This document shows, in pieces, positions 1 through 9,269 of a DNA stretch of 64,000 nucleotides. Position 1 is the stretch's first letter. Every line of letters starts with the position of its first letter. Location: contig NZ_JAHCDI010000004.1 in assembly GCF_019697375.1 (NCBI RefSeq), forward strand, positions 5,133,324-5,197,323, given 5' to 3'. This DNA is from Micromonospora tarapacensis. Lineage in GTDB: Bacteria; Actinomycetota; Actinomycetes; Mycobacteriales; Micromonosporaceae. The position numbers and the translations under genes are program-made. The notes under the pieces were generated by a model. The model saw only the letters and a program-made list of their open reading frames with translations. It made no database searches and had not been told where the DNA came from.

Positions 1-1887
<1,887 letters not shown>

Positions 1888-1942
1888 CCGAACCGGCACC
1901 GGGCCGGAGACAGGCTTCCGGCCCGGCCGCCGGTCCACAGAG

Positions 1943-1982
1943 TTATCCACAGCTTGGCCGGTATCCACAGCCGTTATCCACA
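1943..1982 (+). promoter_or_regulatory. Cluster of three DnaA-box motifs between gyrB and gyrA
   Basis: TTATCCACA occurs perfectly at 1943-1951 and 1974-1982, with GTATCCACA at 1961-1969 and a partial GGTCCACA at 1932-1939, all on the + strand. These match the canonical DnaA box. The cluster lies upstream of the gyrA start, so it could give DnaA-dependent control of gyrA or belong to the wider origin region. It is too small and lacks an AT-rich unwinding segment, so it is probably not oriC itself. Confidence 0.6.
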
Positions 1983-2018
1983 GCACGAAAACGACACTCA
2001 GTCTGATAAGGGTTAACA

Positions 2019-4538
2019 GTGACCGATTCCCCCGAGTCCACACCCAACGAGCCCGAGATCCCCGAGGCGCTGGCCGCCGTCGTCTCGCACGACCGGATCG
2101 AGCCGGTCGGGCTCGAGGTGGAGATGCAGCGCTCCTACCTCGACTACGCGATGAGCGTCATCGTCGGGCGCGCGCTGCCGGACGTGCGGGACGGGCTCAA
2201 GCCGGTCCACCGCAAGATCCTGTACGCCATGTTCGACTCGGGCTACCGGCCGGACCGCGGCTACGTGAAGTGCTCCCGTGTCGTCGGCGACGTGATGGGC
2301 CAGTTCCACCCGCACGGCGACTCGGCCATCTACGACGCGCTGGTCCGGATGGCCCAGCCCTGGTCACTGCGCTACCCCCTGGTCGACGGCAACGGCAACT
2401 TCGGTTCGCCCGGAAATGATCCGGCTGCGGCCATGAGATACACAGAATGCAAGCTCGACCCGCTGGCGATGGAGATGCTGCGGGACATCGACGAGGACAC
2501 CGTCGACCTCCAGGACAACTACGACGGGCGGGCCAAGGAGCCCACCATTCTGCCGTCGCGGATCCCGAACCTGCTGGTCAACGGCTCCGAGGGCATCGCG
2601 GTCGGCATGGCCACCAAGATCCCGCCGCACAACCTGCGCGAGATCGGGGCGGCCGTGCAGTGGTGCCTGGAGCACCCGGAGGCCGACGAGGCCAGCACGC
2701 TGGAGGCGTTGCTGGAGATCGTCAAGGGTCCGGACTTCCCGACCCACGGTCTGATCGTCGGGCAGTCCGCCATCCAGGACGCGTACCGCACCGGTCGTGG
2801 TTCGATCCGGATGCGGGCGGTGGTGGAGGTCGAGGAGGACAAGCGGGGACGGCCGGCGCTGGTGGTCAGCGAACTGCCGTACCAGGTCAACCCGGACAAC
2901 CTCGCCGAGCGGATCGCCGAGCTGATCAAGGAGGGCAAGCTCGCTGGCATCGCCGACATCCGCGACGAGTCCTCCGGGCGTACCGGCATGCGGATCGTGC
3001 TGGTGCTCAAGCGCGACGCGGTCGCGAAGGTGGTCCTGAACAACCTCTACAAGCACACCCAGCTTCAGGAGACCTTCGGCGCCAACATGCTGGCCCTGGT
3101 CGACGGGGTGCCGCGCACGCTGAACCTCGCTCAGTTCATCCGCTACTACGTCGAGCACCAGATCGAGGTCATCCGCCGGCGTACGGCGTTCCGGCTGCGG
3201 AAGGCGGAGGAGCGGGCGCACATCCTGCGCGGCCTGTCCAAGGCGCTGGACGCGCTGGACGAGGTGATCGCCCTGATCCGGCGGTCGCCCACCGTCGAGG
3301 ACGCGCGCCAGGGTCTGATCCGGCTGCTGGACATCGACGAGATCCAGGCCACCGCGATCCTGGACATGCAGCTGCGCCGGCTCGCCGCGCTGGAGCGGCA
3401 GCGGATCCTCGACGACCTGGCCAAGCTGGAGGTGGAGATCGCCGATCTGAAGGACATCCTCGCCAAGCCGGAGCGGCAGCGCAGGATCGTCTCGGAGGAA
3501 CTCGGCGAGATCGTGGCCAAGTGGGGCGACGAGCGACGCACGAAGATCATTCCATTCGACGGTGAGGTCTCGATGGAGGACCTCATCGCCCGGGAGGACG
3601 TGGTCGTCACGATCACCCGCACCGGGTACGCGAAGCGCACGAAGGTCGACCTCTACCGCTCGCAGCGGCGCGGCGGCAAGGGTGTCAGCGGCGCCACGCT
3701 GCGGCAGGACGACATCGTCAGCCACTTCTTCGTCTGCTCGACGCACGACTGGATGCTGTTCTTCACCAACAAGGGTCGGGTGTACCGGGCCAAGGCGTAC
3801 GAGCTTCCGGAGGCCAGTAGGGTGGCCAAGGGCCAGCACGTGGCCAATCTGCTCGCCTTCCAACCGGACGAGCAGATCGCACAGATCATCGAGATCCCGA
3901 ACTACCAGGTGGCCCCCTACCTGGTCTTGGCGACGAAGAATGGCCTGGTGAAGAAGACGCGGCTTGAGGAGTTCGACTCCAACCGATCCGGCGGCATCAT
4001 CGCGATCAACCTGCGCGATGAGGACGAGCTGGTCGGTGCTGCGCTCGCCGGCCCCGCCGACGACCTGCTGCTGGTCTCCAAGAACGCCCAGGCGATCCGG
4101 TTCAACGCCACCGACGAGGCGCTGCGGCCGATGGGGCGGGCGACCTCGGGGGTGATCGGCATGCGCTTCGGCGAGGAGGACGTGCTGTTGGCCATGGAGG
4201 TCGTCCGGGAGGGATTGGACGTCCTGGTGGCCACGAACGGGGGATACGCGAAACGTACCCCGATCGAGGAATACCCGGTCCAGGGCCGGGGAGGTAAGGG
4301 TGTACTGACTGCGAAGATCACCGAGCGACGCGGTGGTCTGGTCGGTGCCGTGGTGATCGACCCGGACGACGAGCTGTTTGCCATCACCAGCAACGGTGGC
4401 GTCATCCGGACTCCGGTGAAGCCTGTACGCCGTACGCGTGACCGGAACACAATGGGGGTCAAGCTGATGGACCTTCCGGACGGCGTGACTATCGTGGCGA
4501 TTGCTCGCAATGCCGACGAGCCTGACGAACAGGACTAG
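2019..4538 (+). CDS. gyrA: DNA gyrase subunit A
   Basis: DNA-cleaving and rejoining subunit of gyrase; 839 aa, normal for actinobacteria. The catalytic tyrosine is Y141 in AAAMRYTE. The quinolone-resistance region reads [10 protein letters not shown] (S102 and D106 correspond to E. coli S83 and D87), which is the susceptible-type sequence. The C-terminal beta-pinwheel carries the GyrA box QRRGGKG. The start is GTG at 2019, preceded by a weak AAGGG. The gene ends 4 bp before the DUF3566 gene, so the two are probably co-transcribed. Confidence 0.98.
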   Translation: MTDSPESTPNEPEIPEALAAVVSHDRIEPVGLEVEMQRSYLDYAMSVIVGRALPDVRDGLKPVHRKILYAMFDSGYRPDRGYVKCSRVVGDVMGQFHPHGDSAIYDALVRMAQPWSLRYPLVDGNGNFGSPGNDPAAAMRYTECKLDPLAMEMLRDIDEDTVDLQDNYDGRAKEPTILPSRIPNLLVNGSEGIAVGMATKIPPHNLREIGAAVQWCLEHPEADEASTLEALLEIVKGPDFPTHGLIVGQSAIQDAYRTGRGSIRMRAVVEVEEDKRGRPALVVSELPYQVNPDNLAERIAELIKEGKLAGIADIRDESSGRTGMRIVLVLKRDAVAKVVLNNLYKHTQLQETFGANMLALVDGVPRTLNLAQFIRYYVEHQIEVIRRRTAFRLRKAEERAHILRGLSKALDALDEVIALIRRSPTVEDARQGLIRLLDIDEIQATAILDMQLRRLAALERQRILDDLAKLEVEIADLKDILAKPERQRRIVSEELGEIVAKWGDERRTKIIPFDGEVSMEDLIAREDVVVTITRTGYAKRTKVDLYRSQRRGGKGVSGATLRQDDIVSHFFVCSTHDWMLFFTNKGRVYRAKAYELPEASRVAKGQHVANLLAFQPDEQIAQIIEIPNYQVAPYLVLATKNGLVKKTRLEEFDSNRSGGIIAINLRDEDELVGAALAGPADDLLLVSKNAQAIRFNATDEALRPMGRATSGVIGMRFGEEDVLLAMEVVREGLDVLVATNGGYAKRTPIEEYPVQGRGGKGVLTAKITERRGGLVGAVVIDPDDELFAITSNGGVIRTPVKPVRRTRDRNTMGVKLMDLPDGVTIVAIARNADEPDEQD

Positions 4539-4542
4539 TTGA

Positions 4543-5465
4543 ATGACGGAGACACAGGCGAAGTCGGGGAACGCGGGAACCTCGGCCAACCCGGTCGACG
4601 AGGAGGCCGCGAACAGCGGCACGCCAGCGACCGGCCGCGCGGCCGTGGGTCGGGCCACCGTCCCCGCCGACGCGCCTGCCCCGAAATTCACCCGGGCTCC
4701 CGGTATGGCGCCACCGCCCGAGAAGCCGACGGACGACCAGGAGGCCGAGGCGGCCGGGGAGGAGAGCGTCGCCGAGCCCACCGGTTCCGCGGAGGCAGCA
4801 GCGACCGCCACCGCCGCCGGCAAGCCGTCGGCCCCCAACCGCCGCCCGCCCGCCCAGGTCAGCCCCGGCCGGCCGGCACCGGTTTCCTGCCGAACGCCAG
4901 CACCGGCACGACCGGCACCCAGCCCCGGGTGACCGGGATGGGCCCGAAGCCGGACGCCACCCGCCCCTTCGGGTTGGGCCGTCCGGCGAACGGTGGAGGG
5001 CTACCCCCGGGGGTCGGCACGGCCGCCGTCGGTGCCGCACGGGTGGGCGAGGCGGTACGCGCCGCGCGTACCTCGGTCAGCTCGGCCGCCTCGCGCGGGC
5101 CCCGCCGAGCCCGGCTGAACCTCAAGCGGATCGACCCCTGGTCCGTGATGAAGTTCGCGTTCGCCGTTTCGGTGGTGCTGTTCATCGTCATCGTCGTCGC
5201 GACCTCGGTGCTCTACCTGGCGTTGGACGCGATGGGCGTGTTCACCAGCGTGAACGACAGCCTGGGTGACCTGGTCAACGCGGGCGGTGGGCAGAGCACC
5301 AGCGGCTTTGAGATCACCGCCCGTGGGGTGATCTTCAGTTCGGCCCTGATCGGTCTGGTCAACGTCGTGCTCTTCACCGCGCTCGCCACGCTCGGGGCAT
5401 TCGTGTACAACGTCTGCGCCGACCTGGTGGGCGGTATCGAGCTGACCCTCGCCGAGCGCGACTGA
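4543..5465 (+). CDS. DUF3566 transmembrane protein, broken by an apparent 1-nt deletion
   Basis: Conserved actinobacterial membrane protein encoded directly after gyrA (Rv0007-like in mycobacteria); molecular role unknown. The N-terminal part reads from ATG 4543 (MTETQAKSGNAGTSANPVDE...), a typical disordered Ala/Pro/Glu-rich leader. The conserved part, with IDPWSVMKFAFAVSVVLFIV and a second membrane segment (IFSSALIGLVNVVLFTALA), continues in the -1 frame to 5465. The two join if one base is missing in the GGCCGGCCGG run near 4868-4880. As read, frame 1 stops at 4932. A TTG at 4539 opens the second frame throughout, but its N-terminal translation is Arg/Gly-rich noise. A sequencing error is the likeliest explanation. 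Confidence 0.8.
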
Positions 5466-5497
5466 CACCCGTCGACCCGAAGCAGCCGCCGGGCCGG

Positions 5498-5530
5498 GCC
5501 GGGCCGGGCCGCGTTCGCGGCCGGCCCGGC
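5498..5530 (+). terminator. Hairpin after the gyrBA-DUF3566 unit
   Basis: A 15-bp GC-only stem (7 bp plus 8 bp around one bulged G at 5506) closes a TT loop at 5514-5515. It begins 33 nt after the DUF3566 stop codon. There is no T-run, as is common for actinobacterial terminators, so function is inferred from position. Confidence 0.5.
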
Positions 5531-5659
5531 GGGCGTCATATCGGTGGGACCGCCGGTGGCTCTCCGGTAGGTTCGAGTCGGCGGTGAGGGGTGACGAGGT
5601 GCCACGGCCCCGATTTGGGGGGGCGTGGGCGGATGGGTTAACCTTGCTCGTCGCTATGC

Positions 5660-5733
5660 GGGGCTATAGCTCAGTCGGTTAGAGCGCAGAGCTGATAACT
5701 CTGAGGTCGCTGGTTCGATTCCAGCTAGCCCCA
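5660..5733 (+). tRNA. tRNA-Ile (GAT anticodon)
   Basis: A complete cloverleaf: acceptor GGGGCTA/TAGCCCC, anticodon stem CAGAG-CTGATAA-CTCTG with GAT anticodon, and T-arm CTGGTTCGATTCCAG. The discriminator base is A5733; only CC of the CCA tail follows in the DNA, so the end must be completed enzymatically. Ile followed by Ala tRNA genes downstream of gyrA is the usual actinobacterial arrangement. Confidence 0.97.
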
Positions 5734-5777
5734 CCGCAGATGGTCCGACGGCATGTCGAGCGTGAGGGGCAGCCCCG

Positions 5778-5906
5778 ATGTTCAAGAAGCTGTTGATCCT
5801 GGTCGGCGTGGTCGGCGTGGCCGCCGTGGTGGCCAAGAAGATGAAGGAAGCGAACGACGAGCGCGCTCTCTGGCACGAGGCGACCACCTCGCCAGACCTG
5901 CGCTGA
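5778..5906 (+). CDS. DLW-39 family small protein
   Basis: A 42-aa peptide, MFKKLLILVGVVGVAAVVAK then KMKEANDERALWHEATTSPDLR. It has an N-terminal membrane or signal-anchor helix (residues 5-19) and a charged tail with ALW at the place of the family's DLW motif, followed by a conserved acidic/Thr/Ser stretch. DLW-39 peptides are encoded next to tRNA-Ile and tRNA-Ala downstream of gyrA in many actinobacteria; their function is unknown. The assignment rests on size, position and the LW motif. The Asp-to-Ala change in the eponymous motif is a small oddity. Confidence 0.8.
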   Translation: MFKKLLILVGVVGVAAVVAKKMKEANDERALWHEATTSPDLR

Positions 5907-5944
5907 CGCCGTCCCGTCAATCCGTCGGACGATACGTCCCGCAC

Positions 5945-6020
5945 GGGGCCCTAGCTCAACTGGCAGAGCACTGCCTTTGCAAGGCAGGGGTTAGGGGTTC
6001 GAGTCCCCTGGGCTCCACCA
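5945..6020 (+). tRNA. tRNA-Ala (TGC anticodon), integration target
   Basis: A complete cloverleaf with acceptor GGGGCCC/GGGCTCC containing the G3-U70 identity pair of alanine tRNAs, anticodon stem CTGCC-TTTGCAA-GGCAG (TGC) and encoded CCA (6018-6020). Its 3' half (5973-6020) is repeated exactly at 14386-14433, so the gene is the attachment site of the element to its right and is kept intact by the element's own copy of the 3' half. Confidence 0.97.
5973..6020 (+). repeat. Left attachment repeat (48 bp, 3' half of tRNA-Ala)
   Basis: Identical over 48 bp to 14386-14433; the flanking bases differ on both sides (T versus C before, A versus G after), which sets the limits. It spans the anticodon stem-loop, variable loop, T-arm and 3' acceptor strand. 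Confidence 0.93.
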
Positions 6021-6034
6021 AGCTCCGGTGCAGG

Positions 6035-7318
6035 TCACCGGGCGTCTCCCCCTTCCGATTCCGGGCTGTCGGATCGATGTTCATCTTTCCTCGTCAGCGA
6101 ATCGTCAGCGGGGTCCGCGAAAACGCCTCGGATGACCCGGTGGAAGTCGGCCGGCGTGTGCGTGTAGCGATTGAGTGTGGTGGATGCCTGTTCGTGGCCC
6201 ATGACCGCCTGTACAACGTTGACCGGCACCCCGCTTGAGATCAGGTACGTGGCGTATCCGTGCCGCAGATCGTGGAAGCGCAGCCCACCTGCTGCCTTCA
6301 CTGCGACGTGCGCCGCTGCCTCCCGATGCGTGGTGAACTCCGCTGACCACTCAACGCTCTCCCGGTCGCGCCAGGTGGCCCGGAATCGGTACGGTCCGGT
6401 CTCCGTGACCTCGCCGAGCAGCCCGGCCCGTACCAGCGACGGTCGCCAGACCTGACGCCGGAAGTTGCTGCGGAGCATCGGGTCGCCTGCCTGGTTGGTG
6501 AACACCCGATCTGCCTCGGCGGGGTCCGCCCTCTTACGATGCCGCGCCAACTCGGCCCGCAGGAACGGCGGGACCGGAACTACGCGCCGGCTCTGTGCTG
6601 TCTTCGGGTACGGCTTGTCCGTAGCGTGCCCATTGACCTCGATTACCACTCGCTGCACGGTCAACGTTGCGTCCCGGTCGTCGTCGTCCGGCAAGTCGAT
6701 ATCGGCCCACCGCAGCCCGAGGCACTCACCCCACCGCAGACCGGCGCCGGCCGCCGCCGCGACCACCGGTCGATGCCAATCCGGGACGCTCGGCAACAGC
6801 AGCTCCGTCACCTGATCGAGCGTGAGCGGGACAAGCCCTTCCGCGCGCTTGCGCTGTGCTGGTAGCCGCACTCCCTCGCACGGGTTGAACGCGATCAGTC
6901 GGCCGCGCACCGCTGACGCGAGGATGGACGACAGCAGCGAGTGGCATGAGGCGACGGTGGCCGGCGACAGCTCACGACCCATTCGTGTCACCCACTCCTG
7001 GACGGCCAGGTGATCGATCCGCCCGACCGGCCAGGTGCCCCACTGCGGCAGCAGCCGCGCCCGGAGACGCGATGTCCAGCCAGCGAGCGTCGTCGTCTCC
7101 ACCGACCGCGATGCCAACCACCGTTCGGCGTACGTGCTGAACCGGATCTTTCCTGCTGCGGGATCGACGTAGGTTCCCTGACTGACGGTCGTCTCGGTGG
7201 CCGCGAGGTATGCGGCGGCTTCCTTGCGCGTGCGGAAGGTCTTCGCGCGCTGGCTGCCGGATGGGTCGCGCCAGTTGGCGCGGAACGTGCCTGCGGGTGT
7301 CTTGATGATGTGTCCCAC
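6035..7318 (-). CDS. Tyrosine site-specific integrase with a duplicated arm-binding module
   Basis: 427-aa recombinase that should catalyse integration into, and excision from, tRNA-Ala. An N-terminal arm-type DNA-binding module (residues 9-40), a SAM-like core-binding domain (about 60-150) and a catalytic domain are present, with R195 (AGLRWGE), K239, H349-R352 (HDLRHG), H375 (MGHEQ) and nucleophile Y385 (NRYTH). Unusually, residues 308-341, lying inside the catalytic domain before the HxxR box, resemble the N-terminal module (FRATWRD versus FRANWRD; HREAAAHVA versus RKEAAAYLA), about 13 of 29 identical without gaps. Start GTG 7318 has AAGGAG about 10 nt upstream. The gene ends 14 bp from the tRNA. 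Confidence 0.95.
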   Translation of the reverse strand: MGHIIKTPAGTFRANWRDPSGSQRAKTFRTRKEAAAYLAATETTVSQGTYVDPAAGKIRFSTYAERWLASRSVETTTLAGWTSRLRARLLPQWGTWPVGRIDHLAVQEWVTRMGRELSPATVASCHSLLSSILASAVRGRLIAFNPCEGVRLPAQRKRAEGLVPLTLDQVTELLLPSVPDWHRPVVAAAAGAGLRWGECLGLRWADIDLPDDDDRDATLTVQRVVIEVNGHATDKPYPKTAQSRRVVPVPPFLRAELARHRKRADPAEADRVFTNQAGDPMLRSNFRRQVWRPSLVRAGLLGEVTETGPYRFRATWRDRESVEWSAEFTTHREAAAHVAVKAAGGLRFHDLRHGYATYLISSGVPVNVVQAVMGHEQASTTLNRYTHTPADFHRVIRGVFADPADDSLTRKDEHRSDSPESEGGDAR

Positions 7319-7773
7319 GGTTGTGGATCTCCTTGGGTCGGTGACGGTCGGTTACCTGTGGCTTGGCCGGTGGTTGGCCCAGCTAGCAGGGCTTGCGGGG
7401 GTGGTGATTCGCGTTCTGGCGGGGTTCTCGGGTGTTGGTGCTGGTGGGCTGCTATCTGCTATCGCCCTGGTGGTGTGGGCGATCGGCTGCTAGCACGTCT
7501 GCTATCGCTAGCAGGGCGGGGTGCTATCGATTGCGGCTCTGCTAGGTCGGGTGCCGCCGCTGATTTGGTGACGCAGCGTGTATCTGGCCGGGGTGGTGGG
7601 GAGGGTGGCCTAGCGCTGCTGAACCCACGTCGGTGAGCCGCTGCGGAGGGGTTCAGTCGCGCTGGCCGGTTGTGCCGCTAGGCGATAGGTGGCAGGTAGG
7701 GGCGGGGTTGGGCCGCTAGCAGTGCCGCTAGGTCTAGCGGGTGGTGGTGCTAGACCTAGCGGCACGTCGGCGG
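7319..7773. other. Int-xis intergenic region rich in CTAG
   Basis: 455 bp between int and the excisionase gene with no convincing gene. From 7383 to 7760 the tetranucleotide CTAG, normally rare in bacterial DNA, occurs 11 times, often as GCTAGC or GCTAGG, together with repeated TGCTATC. The region probably holds the int promoter and binding sites for an element protein; this is inference from the repeats. Confidence 0.6.
7722..7765. repeat. 17-bp perfect inverted repeat after xis
   Basis: GTGCCGCTAGGTCTAGC (7722-7738) and its exact complement (7749-7765) flank a 10-nt loop and end 9 nt beyond the excisionase stop codon. It could be a terminator hairpin, although it lacks a T-run, or a binding site: each arm contains two CTAG motifs. 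Confidence 0.7.
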
Positions 7774-8103
7774 TTACGCGCCGTTGCGGTGGCGCTGCTC
7801 GCGGCGTTCGATCGCGGCCAGTTCTCGCTCGACGTCTTCGACGCTGGCGGTGGGTAGTCCGTCGATCCACTGGTGGAGGCGGCGCTTCGGGATGGCCCAC
7901 CGGCCACCGAGTTTGATCGCGGGGATGTCGCCGGAGCGGACGAGGGCGTAGGTGGAGCCGAGGGACAGGCGCAGGATCTCTGCGGTTTCGGCGACGGTGT
8001 AGACGGCGCTGACGACGGGCGCGGTGCGGCCGGTGGAGATGCCCCCCGCCTCGGTGGGGGTGGTCGGGGTTGGTCGCTGCGGGAAGGGGATGACGGTGCT
8101 CAC
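7774..8103 (-). CDS. Excisionase-like helix-turn-helix protein
   Basis: 109-aa small DNA-binding protein, probably the recombination directionality factor (Xis) of the element. Residues 35-82 form a MerR/BldC-like winged HTH of the excisionase family (YTVAETAEILRLSLGSTYAL, then VRSGDIPAIKLGGRWAIPKRRLHQWI when read on in two parts), followed by a charged helix. The Pro/Thr-rich N terminus is probably disordered. Start GTG 8103 is preceded by GGAGG at 8-nt spacing. It lies 455 bp upstream of int on the same strand, the usual xis-int order, although such a long gap is unusual. Confidence 0.88.
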   Translation of the reverse strand: MSTVIPFPQRPTPTTPTEAGGISTGRTAPVVSAVYTVAETAEILRLSLGSTYALVRSGDIPAIKLGGRWAIPKRRLHQWIDGLPTASVEDVERELAAIERREQRHRNGA

Positions 8104-8464
8104 GTCGGTGTCCTCCGGGGTAGCGGTAGCGGCTGCTCGGGGTCGGTGAGGGGCAGTAGGGCGGGTTTTTGGGTGTTGGCGGTGGGTGCCGCTACCCGCT
8201 ACATCGGGCCGTTTGTGCTGCTCAGCCCGGTAGCGGCGTGGGTAGCGTTGCCGCTACCTGGTAGCGGGCCGCTGCTACATGTCGCGGTCGCGGCCAGGCC
8301 GCCCGGCGGGTGCCGTTGGTGGCCGGTTTCGGGCTGCGGTGGTGGTGGCCGCGACCTGCGACCCGGGGCTGTTGGTGCTGGTCGGGCCGGTCGCGGTTTG
8401 GGTCGCGTCGGCGCGACCGGTCGCGGGCGGGCCGCGACCTGGTGTGGTGACGGTTGCCGCCTGG

Positions 8465-8634
8465 CCGTGACGCAACGCCCGCGGTCGAGCTGCCGGCGCG
8501 GGTGACAACCGGGGTTGTCGCCAGGTGGCTTCCGTCGTCCGGGTTTCGTCACGCGGGGCGCGCTGCCCGTGACGAAACGCCCGCGTGGTCGAGCTGCCGG
8601 CCCGCGTGACAACCGGGGTTGTCGCCAGGCGGCT
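8465..8634. repeat. Pair of 66/68-bp direct repeats with inner 16-bp palindromes
   Basis: Copy 1 (8465-8530) and copy 2 (8567-8634) differ by a 2-bp indel and a few substitutions. Each contains the perfect palindrome GACAACCGGGGTTGTC (8504-8519 and 8608-8623). Between the copies, GTTTCGTCACG (8543-8553) pairs with its complement at 8568-8578 around a 14-nt loop. Confidence 0.85.
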
Positions 8635-8747
8635 AGGAGGTGCCCGGTCGTCGCGGTGGCCGGCAGGGCGGGCCGGGCGGGTGGCCGGCGGGTTGGTCCT
8701 AGACCGCTAGATCGCTGGTCGGCTGCGGTGTTGGCTCCTAGGGGTGC

Positions 8748-8784
8748 TCCTAGGTCTAGGAGGGTGCCGGTCCTAGGGCTAGGA
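8748..8784. repeat. Two TCCTAG-NN-CTAGGA dyads, 23 bp apart
   Basis: TCCTAGGTCTAGGA at 8748-8761 and TCCTAGGGCTAGGA at 8771-8784 are both perfect 6-bp dyads around a 2-nt centre. Their 23-bp spacing equals that of the 17-bp repeats at 11854 and 11877. Confidence 0.75.
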
Positions 8785-9010
8785 GGGCTGGCAAGCCGGT
8801 CCCTGCCGGCCGTCCGCCGGTCGACGGTCTGTTGTGGAGGGTTGGTGGGTCGGTTCGGCAGAAGAGCACAGGGCGGGCCGCTGAGAGGGCCGTAGGCGCA
8901 TGATCCGACCGGGGTAGGGGTTAGGCCATGCGTCGATGCGTCTGTGTGGCTCTGAGCGGGCCGGTTTCCGGTCGCCTGGCCGCGCGGTGCGGCTGGCGGG
9001 GGTGGTGGTG

Positions 9011-9115
9011 GCGCTGACACGTTGACACTCCTCCGTGATCGGTGGTGTTTGTGCTGGTCAGGGCCGATGTCGCGCTGTCAGCGCGGGGTGTTGACAGGCG
9101 TTGACAGCGCTGACA
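9011..9115. repeat. Phased TTGACA/CTGACA motifs
   Basis: TTGACAG occurs at 9091-9097 and 9101-9107, one helical turn apart, flanked by the inverted pair TGTCAGCGC (9076-9084) and GCGCTGACA (9107-9115). A similar pair, GCTGACAC and GTTGACAC, lies at 9013-9028. They resemble iterons or repressor sites upstream of the ATPase gene's 3' end. Confidence 0.55.
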
Positions 9116-9166
9116 CCTGGCCGCCCCTGGCGGGGTAACGGACCGTGACTGGATTGGCCAGTTGGA

Positions 9167-9269
9167 GCGCCAGTCGGCTCAGTCAGGGCAGTTGGCTCAG
9201 CTTCCGTGAGGTGAGCTGACTGAGCCGACTGTGAGCCGACTGGCGCAGCCGCTCACGTTCCGTGAGCGG
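9167..9269 (-). terminator. Overlapping hairpins at the 3' end of the ATPase gene
   Basis: CCGCTCACG-TTC-CGTGAGCGG (9249-9269) spans the TGA stop codon of the ATPase gene. Immediately beyond it, 9172-9186 can pair with 9216-9230 (15 bp), or 9167-9181 can pair with 9232-9246 (15 bp). The two pairings exclude each other. A terminator role is inferred from position. Confidence 0.5.

Larger units (their letters stand above)
8104..9252. other. 1.15-kb gene-free, repeat-dense region of the element
   Basis: No convincing coding sequence. It holds TAGCGG-type repeats near 8120-8280, two 66-68-bp direct repeats with inner palindromes (8465-8634), eight CTAG motifs in 8632-8781, paired TTGACA motifs at 9011-9115 and large alternative hairpins at 9167-9269. 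The amount and variety of dyad symmetry next to a replicative-type ATPase gene suggests an origin of replication or a regulatory hub. That is inference. Confidence 0.65.

Noticed and set aside
1932..1982. gyrB-gyrA spacer as the chromosomal oriC
   Set aside because: Only about 130 bp with three boxes and no AT-rich unwinding region; actinobacterial oriC is normally beside dnaA, outside this window.
2364..4838. Long minus-strand open frame opposite gyrA (about 820 codons)
   Set aside because: It is antisense to the conserved gyrA reading frame; high GC keeps complementary frames open and its translation has no recognisable domain.
8104..9020. Several open frames of 100-270 codons in the repeat-rich region of the element
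   Set aside because: Their translations are Pro/Arg/Gly/Ala low-complexity and follow the nucleotide repeats; starts lack ribosome-binding sites.
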